A DNA stretch of 6,178 nt from Pirellulales bacterium (lineage in GTDB: Bacteria > Planctomycetota > Planctomycetia > Pirellulales > JAICIG01), in the NCBI GenBank assembly GCA_025924495.1, contig JAICIG010000460.1, positions 1-6,178 of the forward strand, read 5' to 3'. Position 1 is the first letter of the stretch. Every line of letters starts with the position of its first letter. The position numbers were made by a program, and so were the translations under genes. Positions 1-5,958 of this stretch are shown one piece after another. The notes beneath the pieces were generated by a model. It did no database searches. It worked only from the letters and a program-made list of their open reading frames with translations, and had not been told where the DNA came from.

Positions 1-1096
1 GCAGCACGCCTCGCACACGACCTTCTTTCAAATAGCAGATCACCCCCTTGCGAAACGGCTCCTTCCAGTCGGCTACGGTTTCCAGTCGCGAGTCGGTCTC
101 GCCAACGGCTTCATATCCTAGATCGAACAAGTCGGAATAAAAGTATGGCAGATGATCGTAGCGGACGGTTTGCCCCGCCATGGCCCGACCCGCCAGCCTG
201 CCCATCGTGTTGGCGTTGTCCTCGTGCTCCACGCGCAAGCGTTCATTGAGCAAGGGATTATAGAAGTTGGCGACGTCGCCCGCAGCGTAAATATCCGGAT
301 GGCTGGCATGCAGCGACTCATCGACGACGATGCCGTTTTGCACTTCCAATCCTGCCGCTTGGGCGAGTTCCACGTTCGGTCTGATGCCAACGCCCGCCAC
401 CACGCCGTCGGCTGCTAGTTCCTGTTCGCTCTGGTCGTGCGCGTCGCGCACCTTAACAACGGCCTGCCCCGCGCGAGTCTCGACTCCGGCAACCATTTTC
501 TCCGCGAGGATCTCCACGCCATGCTGCCGATAATAATCGTTGAGAAAGGCGGTCAGCTCGCGCGGGAAGATGCGGCCACAAACGCCGGCTTCGGGCAAGA
601 TCATTGTCACCCGCTTGCCATTCAAGGCCAACGCCGCGGCGATTTCCGAGCCGATGAATCCGCCGCCGATGATGACAAATTTCTCCCCACGGTTGCAAAG
701 GTCGCGCAAGCGCTCGTAGTCGTCAATCGTGCGGAAGTAGACGATCTCGTCGCCTCCAAATATCAGCTTTCGCGGCGAACCGCCAGTGGCCAACAGCAGT
801 CGCTCATAGCTATAAAGCGTCTGCTGATCGTCAGTCACGCGCTTGGCCGCGGGATCGAGCTGCTGGGCAGTGCGGCCGAGGTGGAGCGCGACCTGCTGGC
901 TTTCGACGTTTCGCCAGATTGTTTTAAACGTTTTCCCCTTCCAGAGCCCCTTCGATAACGGCGGTCGGTTATAAGGGGGATGCGTTTCGGCGCTGATGAT
1001 GCCAATCGACCCGCTGGCGTCGCTCTCGCGGATACCCTCCACGGCCGCCGCCGCCGTCATTCCGCCCCCCACGATCAAGTATTTGTAGTCGGGCAT
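1..1096 (-). CDS. NAD(P)/FAD-dependent oxidoreductase, AIF/ferredoxin-reductase type (3' end beyond window)
   Basis: This flavoprotein probably moves electrons between NAD(P)H and a redox partner in the cytoplasm. About 365 residues are visible with no stop; the C-terminus lies off the left edge. A first dinucleotide-binding loop, VGGGMTA, is at residues 9-15 and should bind FAD. PPYNRPPLSKGLWKG at 40-54 is typical of rubredoxin/ferredoxin reductases and AIF-like proteins. A second Rossmann loop, IIGGGFIGSEIA, is at 142-153 (NAD(P)H). The FAD-contacting YAAGDVA is at about 270-276. YFYSDLFDLGYEAVGE from residue 318 opens the reductase C-terminal domain. No CxxxxC redox pair follows the first loop, so it is not a disulfide reductase. 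The ATG at 1096 has AGGAG six bases upstream, and that ribosome site touches the stop of the upstream molybdoenzyme gene 13 nt away, so the two are probably co-translated. The true electron acceptor is unknown; the fused cytochrome b/molybdoprotein is my inferred partner. Confidence 0.9.
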   Translation of the reverse strand, partial: MPDYKYLIVGGGMTAAAAVEGIRESDASGSIGIISAETHPPYNRPPLSKGLWKGKTFKTIWRNVESQQVALHLGRTAQQLDPAAKRVTDDQQTLYSYERLLLATGGSPRKLIFGGDEIVYFRTIDDYERLRDLCNRGEKFVIIGGGFIGSEIAAALALNGKRVTMILPEAGVCGRIFPRELTAFLNDYYRQHGVEILAEKMVAGVETRAGQAVVKVRDAHDQSEQELAADGVVAGVGIRPNVELAQAAGLEVQNGIVVDESLHASHPDIYAAGDVANFYNPLLNERLRVEHEDNANTMGRLAGRAMAGQTVRYDHLPYFYSDLFDLGYEAVGETDSRLETVADWKEPFRKGVICYLKEGRVRGVL

Positions 1097-1109
1097 GGTT
1101 CACTCCTAA

Positions 1110-2714
1110 TCAGATGTTGGCCAACTCGCCAAAGTACTCATGATCCTCGTTGTAGCCGCCCTCTCCTTGGCCCACGCTGCGGATGCAACCGACGAACTCG
1201 ACGGCGCGAATCCATTTGACCATTTTGAAGCCGAGCTGGTTTTCGACCCGCAAGCGCAAGGGAGCGCCGTGCAAATTGTTGAGCGGCTCGTCGTTCATCT
1301 CGTACGCCAATAAGGTCTGCGGACGCATCGCGTCTTCCAGAGAAAGGTTGTCGTAGAATTCTCCGCCTTCTCCGCCCTCGCCGAATGAGTAAAAGACAAC
1401 CGCCCGCGCATCGGCCTTGGGCCGGACCAAGCGGATCAGCTCCGCCAGCGGTAAGCCAGTCCAGGCGGCAATGCCCGACCAGCCTTGGATGCAGTGGTGC
1501 AAGGTGATTTGGGTTTTTGCCGGAAGCGTTTGTAGCTCCGTGAGGGATAATTCGACGGGGTTTTCCACCAAGCCATACACCTTCAGCCGATAATCTCGAA
1601 AGCTCCCTGCGGCCAAAGAACTCCATTCATCGCAGGTTGGGACTTTCCCGTTGGCCCAAAAGAAAGGGGAAATGTCTTCAGGGCGAAATTCCGCCCGCGG
1701 GGCGGCACAGTCGAGGAGGAGCCTCATGATGGGCGTGACGATCGCCTTGGCGACATGTTGGACCGCTCGCGGGCGGCGCCATGCCGCCCAATTGGCGAAG
1801 ACATTTACGCCTAGAATCACGCCCAATCCCAATAGGCCAGAATAGACGCCACCCAAGCTGGTTTCGTCCGAGCCGAGGACGATGTGATTCATGTTCCGAA
1901 CAAACCCGGTCATGGCCACCATTGTCACGTGCATCACGATGAAGACGATTAACGCGCACATGATCAAAAAATGGAGCGACCGGCCGATTTGTCGATTTCC
2001 GGGAAGCTTGGGATACCATGAGAAGCGGTTCGTAAGCGCGGGCGACATCGATGGCCCTGTTGCAATCGCCAAAGGGGCCAGCACAAATATCACGCCAAAG
2101 TAGGAAAGCTGCTGCAAGGCGTTGTAGTGGTAAAAGCCGTTCGGCTCGGGGGGCAAGTGAAACGTGGCGTAGTGAACGAAGACGTTCCATGCATCGGGGA
2201 TGATGTGCCAACCAGCCGGCACGATCCGCCGCCACTGTGGCGATAAAAACAGCAGGATCGCATAGATTACGCCGTTGCCTACCCAAAATAGCGCGCTCAA
2301 AAAGTGCCAATGCCGAGCCATGCCGATCGTGTGCCGGTAGCCGGGCAAGCCGATCCAGGGCGAAAGGTGTCGCGAGTCCTGTTTGGCGGTCCAGATGCGG
2401 TCCTTTGGCACTTCAATAGGCGTAAAGCGAATCCACTCCGTGCCCGGCGTGCAATGGACGTTGCAATACAGGCGCGGATGGTCGGCAAGGATTTGAAGTC
2501 CGCTGCGGATCAGCAGAATCATGAACAGCAAATTGACATAGTGGGTGATTCGCAGCCAGGCAGGAAACCCCAACGGTGTCGACGTTTCGAGCGAGACCGC
2601 ATTGGCCGACGATATCACAGGCAGTCCGGCAAAGGCCCGCTGGACGTAAGCGGCCGCGAACAACAGGATGAAGGGCAAGGCAAGCAGCAACAGCGTTTTG
2701 CGCCGAATGTGCAT
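1110..2714 (-). CDS. Membrane cytochrome b fused to sulfite-oxidase-type molybdopterin oxidoreductase domain
   Basis: This 534-residue protein joins a haem-b membrane domain to a molybdopterin domain of the sulfite oxidase/MsrP (YedY) superfamily. Hydrophobic segments lie near residues 7-28, 55-75, 137-157, 203-221, 247-270 and 289-310. Candidate haem ligands are His58 (RITHYVN), His135/137 (ARHWHF), His248 and His262, the pattern of formate dehydrogenase or thiosulfate reductase cytochrome b subunits. The C-terminal domain from about 345 holds HHCIQGWSGIAAWTGLPL, in which Cys408 is the likely molybdenum ligand, and LHGAPLRLRV at 481-490 followed by GFKMVKWIRAVEF, the family's cofactor-binding end. 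The substrate cannot be read from sequence; sulfite, sulfoxides or another small oxo-compound are possible. There is no canonical twin-arginine signal (MHIRRK only), and the basic N-terminus and post-TM6 WRRPR suggest a cytoplasmic C-terminus. The start is the first in-frame Met, with a weak purine-rich AGAAAGA upstream. The FAD reductase gene follows after 13 nt. Confidence 0.88.
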   Translation of the reverse strand: MHIRRKTLLLLALPFILLFAAAYVQRAFAGLPVISSANAVSLETSTPLGFPAWLRITHYVNLLFMILLIRSGLQILADHPRLYCNVHCTPGTEWIRFTPIEVPKDRIWTAKQDSRHLSPWIGLPGYRHTIGMARHWHFLSALFWVGNGVIYAILLFLSPQWRRIVPAGWHIIPDAWNVFVHYATFHLPPEPNGFYHYNALQQLSYFGVIFVLAPLAIATGPSMSPALTNRFSWYPKLPGNRQIGRSLHFLIMCALIVFIVMHVTMVAMTGFVRNMNHIVLGSDETSLGGVYSGLLGLGVILGVNVFANWAAWRRPRAVQHVAKAIVTPIMRLLLDCAAPRAEFRPEDISPFFWANGKVPTCDEWSSLAAGSFRDYRLKVYGLVENPVELSLTELQTLPAKTQITLHHCIQGWSGIAAWTGLPLAELIRLVRPKADARAVVFYSFGEGGEGGEFYDNLSLEDAMRPQTLLAYEMNDEPLNNLHGAPLRLRVENQLGFKMVKWIRAVEFVGCIRSVGQGEGGYNEDHEYFGELANI

Positions 2715-2747
2715 GTTTGGTCATCTTTCTGTGTTGGACTCAGTTTT

Positions 2748-3107
2748 TCACGATTGCCCGGTTCCCTGCCTCTGAGACCACGCGATCGTGTCAATCGCTA
2801 GGGTCGAATGGGCGTAGGCGCCACCGGCACGCATCTCGGCGGCGACCCAGATGGCTTCCATGATCTCTTCTGCCGTTACTCCTTGCAGAAGGGCAGCTTT
2901 GGTATGTCCCCGAATGCAGTAGGGGCACTGCGTTACGTGCGCTATGGCAACCGCAATCAACTGCTTGGTCTTCGCGGGCAGCGTTCCTTCAGCAAATACG
3001 CTTCGGCTGAAGGCTTTGAAAGCCTCGGCAGGTTTGGGCGCCAGGGCCTTGCGTTGTTCGGCGAGTTCCTTGGTGGCCTGAGGGTAAACTTGTTCTTGCT
3101 CCGACAT
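2748..3107 (-). CDS. AhpD-like carboxymuconolactone decarboxylase-family protein
   Basis: This 119-residue protein has the all-helical AhpD/CMD fold. The active-site segment HVTQCPYCIRGHTKAAL spans residues 58-74, with Cys61 and Cys64 forming a CxxC pair and His68 four residues on. This is the AhpD-type thiol-relay arrangement rather than that of a true carboxymuconolactone decarboxylase, which lacks the CxxC. The following GVTAEEIMEAIWVAAEMRAGG is a typical family helix. Its length fits single-domain family members. The likely role is thiol-dependent peroxide or redox reduction in the cytoplasm, but the partner is unknown and no peroxiredoxin gene is in view. The ATG at 3107 is preceded by AGGAG with nine bases between. 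The gene ends 33 nt before the cytochrome b/molybdopterin gene, so it may lead that redox operon. Family assignment is firm; physiological function is not. Confidence 0.92.
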   Translation of the reverse strand: MSEQEQVYPQATKELAEQRKALAPKPAEAFKAFSRSVFAEGTLPAKTKQLIAVAIAHVTQCPYCIRGHTKAALLQGVTAEEIMEAIWVAAEMRAGGAYAHSTLAIDTIAWSQRQGTGQS

Positions 3108-3162
3108 GGCTCCGTACTCCTAAGTAAGGCCGCTTGAAATCGCTGTTCACTATGCCGGGGAC

Positions 3163-3190
3163 AACCTTATTCCAAGTGCGGCACAAGGTT
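3163..3190. promoter_or_regulatory. Inverted repeat upstream of the AhpD-like gene, possible operator
   Basis: AACCTT at 3163-3168 is mirrored by AAGGTT at 3185-3190, with half-site centres 22 bp apart, about two turns of B-DNA. It lies 56 bp or more upstream of the AhpD-like start and downstream of the transaldolase stop. The spacing suits a dimeric repressor or activator, but no regulator gene is in view and I see no convincing -35/-10 pair. A 6-bp repeat can arise by chance. Confidence 0.25.
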
Positions 3191-3197
3191 AAATTCT

Positions 3198-3211
3198 TGC
3201 GTCATCACGCA
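3198..3211. other. Short perfect hairpin after the transaldolase stop, weak terminator candidate
   Basis: TGCGT-CATC-ACGCA is a perfect 5-bp stem with a 4-base loop, starting about ten bases after the transaldolase stop codon on the minus strand. On that strand it is followed by AGAATTTAACC, so the T-tract is only three bases long. It may slow polymerase or protect the transcript end, but it is too weak to call as an intrinsic terminator with confidence. Confidence 0.2.
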
Positions 3212-3220
3212 GCGATCAGT

Positions 3221-4321
3221 TCAACCCCTAACGCCTGTCTCTGCGCCCGCGCGCAGCAATTCTCCCTTCGACGTGATGCATTCGACCAACGCATTCCACG
3301 ACTTCGCGAAGGCTTCAATTCCTTCGTTTTGGAGCCGCTCTCCCAAAGCATCGACATCGATGCCCGCTTCGGCGAACTCAGCCAGCGTATGATCGCAATA
3401 CCGGGCGTGTATCGGCAGGATATGCCTGACGTCGCCATGCTCGGCGAAAGCCTTTAACGTGGCTTCGGGCATCGTGGTAATTGTTGAGGGGGCGACCAAC
3501 GAGGTGATATAAAACGTGTCGGAAGCCGACGGGGACTTCGTCCCCGTACTCGCCCACAATAGCCGTTGAGGCCGAGCGCCGGCGTCCAAGATACGCTGCC
3601 AGCGCGGCGTGTCGAGCAGGCTGCGATATGTCTCATAGGTTTGCTTCGCCATGTTGACGCCGAGCCGATCGACCAGCCGTTCGGGCACGTTGTCATTCAC
3701 GGCGACGTCCCAACGGCTCACAAACAAGGAAGCTACGGAAGCGACCCTGGGATTCAGTCCGGCCGCGATGCGCCGTTCGATGCCGTACAAGTAGGCCTCG
3801 GCGGCTGCGACATATTGCCTGCGCGTGAACAGGAGCGTCACATTGATTGGGACGCCCGCGAAGATTGCCTCTTCGATGGCGCGCAATCCAGCTTGAATGC
3901 CAGGAATCTTAATCAACACGTTAGGCCGATCTGCCGCGGCATGAAGTCGCTCGGCGGCGGCTATAGTATCCGCCGCGTCGTCCGCCAACACCGGCGACAC
4001 ATCCAACGATACCCAACCGACAAGTCCGTCCGTCGCGTCGTAGATCGGCCGGAGCAAATCGGCCGCTTGGCGGATGTCTTCGCTGACGAGTTCGCGCAGT
4101 ACATCCGCGGATTCGCCTGGCGCCCACTTCTTGCGGATGGCATCGTCGTATTCGCGGCTGTTCTGAATTGCATGGTAAAAAATCGTTGGATTCGAGGTAA
4201 TGCCGCTAACCGAGAAGTCGTTAATATACCGCTCGAGCGTACCGCTATTCAGCAGACCGCGCGTTAGATTATCGAGCCAAATGCTCTGGCCCAGATCGTG
4301 GAGTCTTCGTGTAACCGTCAT
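3221..4321 (-). CDS. tal: Transaldolase, long (about 370-residue) bacterial type
   Basis: Transaldolase moves a dihydroxyacetone unit from sedoheptulose-7-phosphate to glyceraldehyde-3-phosphate in the non-oxidative pentose phosphate pathway, via a lysine Schiff base in a cytoplasmic TIM barrel. The 366 residues match the longer bacterial subfamily. Visible motifs are SIWLDNLTRGLLNSG (13-27, Asp17), SGITSNPTIF (39-48, Asn44), NVLIKIPG with Schiff-base Lys138, INVTLLF (159-165), VASLFVSRWD (196-205) and WASTGTKSP (256-264). Two positions look unusual. VSLDVSP has Asp107 where the family normally has the catalytic Glu (VSLEVSP), and Ile142 sits where KxPxT usually has Thr. Activity is likely but may be altered. 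The ATG overlaps the upstream HMA stop (ATGA), with GGAG eight bases before it, so translation is probably coupled. The upstream gap product makes or consumes one of its substrates. Confidence 0.93.
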   Translation of the reverse strand: MTVTRRLHDLGQSIWLDNLTRGLLNSGTLERYINDFSVSGITSNPTIFYHAIQNSREYDDAIRKKWAPGESADVLRELVSEDIRQAADLLRPIYDATDGLVGWVSLDVSPVLADDAADTIAAAERLHAAADRPNVLIKIPGIQAGLRAIEEAIFAGVPINVTLLFTRRQYVAAAEAYLYGIERRIAAGLNPRVASVASLFVSRWDVAVNDNVPERLVDRLGVNMAKQTYETYRSLLDTPRWQRILDAGARPQRLLWASTGTKSPSASDTFYITSLVAPSTITTMPEATLKAFAEHGDVRHILPIHARYCDHTLAEFAEAGIDVDALGERLQNEGIEAFAKSWNALVECITSKGELLRAGAETGVRG

Positions 4322-4581
4322 TGATCGATCTCCGCATGAAAACCTGCGCCGTGAAGCGCTTCTATGACTTCCGCCGGGCTGAAGTCGCCAGTTACTTCAA
4401 AATGGCTCTCTCCCGGTTCAGCCGTATTGCCCGTCACGCCCTCGACGCGCCGGATGGCTGCTGTGATCGCGTCGCAACACGGCCCGCAGCAGTTGTGAAT
4501 GCCATAAAGTTTCAGCCGCCTGACATGATTAGCGGGAACCTTATTGCCGACATAGACCTCGTTTTTGTTCGACGTTTGCAT
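4318..4581 (-). CDS. Small heavy-metal-associated (HMA) domain protein with CCGPCC motif
   Basis: This 87-residue soluble protein has one HMA ferredoxin-like fold, the domain of copper and other soft-metal chaperones. The beta strand RRLKLYGIHN runs into CCGPCCDAITAAIRRVEGV, with Cys31, 32, 35 and 36 in place of the usual MxCxxC. VEGV starts the second strand, and AEVIEALHGAGFHAEI at 70-85 is the closing helix and strand. It probably binds Cu(I), Zn or a similar ion; specificity cannot be read. I chose the ATG at 4581 because GGGAGGA sits six bases upstream. An earlier in-frame ATG at 4665 would overlap gap by 59 bp and add 28 non-HMA residues. The gene begins 25 nt after the gap stop and its own stop overlaps the tal start. 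An HMA protein between two sugar-phosphate enzymes is odd, and no metal transporter is nearby. Confidence 0.85.
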   Translation of the reverse strand: MQTSNKNEVYVGNKVPANHVRRLKLYGIHNCCGPCCDAITAAIRRVEGVTGNTAEPGESHFEVTGDFSPAEVIEALHGAGFHAEIDQ

Positions 4582-4606
4582 CTTTCTTCCTCCCAAGATC
4601 AAAACA

Positions 4607-5626
4607 CTAGCCGGCGCCAGCGCTCGATAACATCGCCACTGCGTGCCGCACCAGCTGATTCGCATAGCCCCACTCGTTGTCGTACCAGCTCAACACCTGT
4701 ACCAGGCTGCCTCCCACGACGCGCGTCATATCAAGGTCAACGATTGATGCTCGAGGGTCGCCGATGATGTCGGCGGATACAATTGGCTCTTCCGTAACGC
4801 CGAGAATCTCTCGATAACGCTCGCTGATCGCCTCCTCGCGGAAGATTTGATTCACCTCCTCGACCGTCGCGTCTCGCCCGGTCAAGCAAACCACGTCGGC
4901 AATCGATCCCGCGGCAACCGGCCCGCGGATCGCAATCCCGTCGAATTTGTTTTGTAGTTGCGGCAGCAGTTTGGCGGCTGCTGAGGCGGCGCCGGTTGTC
5001 GTAGGGACAAAGTTCGATGCTGCCGAACGGCCGCGACGGTAGCGTTTGTCGCCTCGGTCGACTAGCGCCTGAGACGCTGTGTAAGCGTGGACCGTGGTCA
5101 AGATCGCCTTGGCAATGCCGACTCGGCGATCAAGGATTTCCATGACCGGAGCGATGCAATTCGTCGTGCAGCTTGCGCAGGAAATAATCGATAGATGGCC
5201 TGCCTGCGGCGACCGGCCGACTCCGGCGATCGCGGTAGTCAGCGTTTCGCTCTTCGCCGGCGCGGATAGAATCACATGCCTAGCGCCGGCCTGCAAGTGC
5301 CAAGTCAACTCCTCTTCCTTTAAGAATCGTCCTGTGCACTCAAAGACAAGATCGATGCTCAACGATCCCCAGGGCAGTTCGGCGGGGCCAGGTCGATCGA
5401 AAACTGGAATGGAGGCGCCGTCGATGATTATCTGATCGCCCACGCTGTGCACTTGCTTGGCGTAGCGGCCATAGACGGTGTCATACCGGAGCAAATAAGC
5501 CAGGTTGTCTGCCGGTATAAGATCATTCACGGCGGCCAGTTCGAGCTGGCTTGAATCGAGGATGATCTTCAGCGCGGCACGGCCGATACGCCCCAATCCA
5601 TTGATCGCAACCCTTGGCACTGGCAT
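4607..5626 (-). CDS. gap: Glyceraldehyde-3-phosphate dehydrogenase (phosphorylating, type I)
   Basis: GAPDH converts glyceraldehyde-3-phosphate, NAD+ and phosphate to 1,3-bisphosphoglycerate in glycolysis, or the reverse in gluconeogenesis. The 339 residues match the family length. The Rossmann loop INGLGRIGR is at 8-16. Asp35 in AVNDL favours NAD over NADP. The catalytic segment SCASCTTNC (149-157) holds nucleophile Cys153, and His180 in TTVHAYT is its base. TTTGAA (209-214) and Arg234 shape the phosphate sites, and SWYDNEWGY (313-321) is the C-terminal signature. Cys150 replaces the Asn usual in SNASCTTNC, adding a third thiol next to the active site. All catalytic residues are present, so it should be active. 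The ATG at 5626 has GAGAGG about eleven bases upstream plus a nearer AGAGAG. It begins the gap-HMA-tal group, 107 nt after the ancestral end of the nuoG remnant. Confidence 0.96.
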   Translation of the reverse strand: MPVPRVAINGLGRIGRAALKIILDSSQLELAAVNDLIPADNLAYLLRYDTVYGRYAKQVHSVGDQIIIDGASIPVFDRPGPAELPWGSLSIDLVFECTGRFLKEEELTWHLQAGARHVILSAPAKSETLTTAIAGVGRSPQAGHLSIISCASCTTNCIAPVMEILDRRVGIAKAILTTVHAYTASQALVDRGDKRYRRGRSAASNFVPTTTGAASAAAKLLPQLQNKFDGIAIRGPVAAGSIADVVCLTGRDATVEEVNQIFREEAISERYREILGVTEEPIVSADIIGDPRASIVDLDMTRVVGGSLVQVLSWYDNEWGYANQLVRHAVAMLSSAGAG

Positions 5627-5733
5627 AGCTCTCTGTTCCTCTCGTGAACCTTGCGATTGTCATGCTGTACTGAGCTGAGAAGTGCGTTTTCGCAGCTCCG
5701 CTTTATGCAATTCTTGACCCGCCAGCTTCAGGT
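5627..5733 (-). promoter_or_regulatory. Leader region of gap with two imperfect hairpin candidates
   Basis: This 107-nt gap should hold the gap promoter or leader if gap is transcribed independently. GAGCTG at 5672-5677 pairs with CAGCTC at 5693-5698, and inside it TGCG-TTTT-CGCA (5683-5694) could form a competing small hairpin. A second inverted repeat, CCCGCC (5718-5723) with GGCGGG (5741-5746), spans the ancestral nuoG stop. Neither is followed by a T-run on the minus strand, so neither reads as an intrinsic terminator. I find no convincing -35/-10 pair. Confidence 0.25.
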
Positions 5734-5958
5734 TCACTCCGGCGGGGAAACTTCATGCTCGGCCTCGGCAAAAAGCGGGATCTCTGTAGCAACCTCGTTC
5801 AGCACTTTTCGGGGATTGAACGACCCGGTCCGGCCCAGCAATCTCCCATGGAGTCGCCCTTCGACCCAGGCGCCTGTGGGAGGCCGAACGGCCTAAGAAA
5901 CCGATTGCATCCGGTCGGCGTAGTTGACGTACGGCCCCGCAACGTTCTGCAAAAAGCC
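5734..5958 (-). pseudogene. nuoG: NuoG-like C-terminal remnant, out of frame and with an internal stop
   Basis: In a frame shifted from the Fe-S domain frame, the strand reads GFLQNVAGPYVNYADRMQSV, a TAG at 5893-5895, then AVRPPTGAWVEGRLHGRLLG and FNPRKVLNEVATEIPLFAEA, ending in VSPPE and TGA at 5734-5736. From memory this resembles the end of NuoG/molybdopterin-type subunits, where a G-x-Y-V-N-x-x-x-R-x-Q stretch precedes a P-x-G-x-x-W-type linker and a closing amphipathic helix. The tail keeps protein-like composition, whereas the overlapping frame does not. The TAG could be a TGG Trp changed by one base. With the upstream Fe-S domain this implies a NuoG gene that lost most of its middle, changed frame at the junction (about 5945-5990) and gained a stop. 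An assembly error is the main alternative. Confidence 0.55.

Noticed and set aside
437..958. 173-codon open frame on the plus strand
   Set aside because: It is antisense to the FAD oxidoreductase, which has both dinucleotide-binding motifs; GC-rich coding sequence often leaves the opposite strand open.
1678..2310. 210-codon minus-strand frame inside the molybdoenzyme gene
   Set aside because: It is a different frame of the same strand, Arg/Pro-rich, with no motifs, and lies inside a well-supported 534-residue gene.
3566..4267. 233-codon open frame on the plus strand
   Set aside because: It lies wholly inside tal, whose motifs are clear on the minus strand; the plus-strand translation shows no recognisable domain.
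4582..4665. Upstream ATG extending the HMA protein to 115 residues
   Set aside because: It would overlap the end of gap, add residues unrelated to HMA, and ignore the strong GGGAGGA site six bases before the ATG at 4581.
5718..5746. CCCGCC/GGCGGG hairpin as an intrinsic terminator
   Set aside because: The loop is 17 bases and the minus-strand sequence after it is TCAAGAATTGC, with no T-run.
5893..5895. TAG decoded as an amino acid (suppression or pyrrolysine)
   Set aside because: A frameshift and large deletion lie in the same remnant and there is no sign of a decoding system; a disabled gene explains it.
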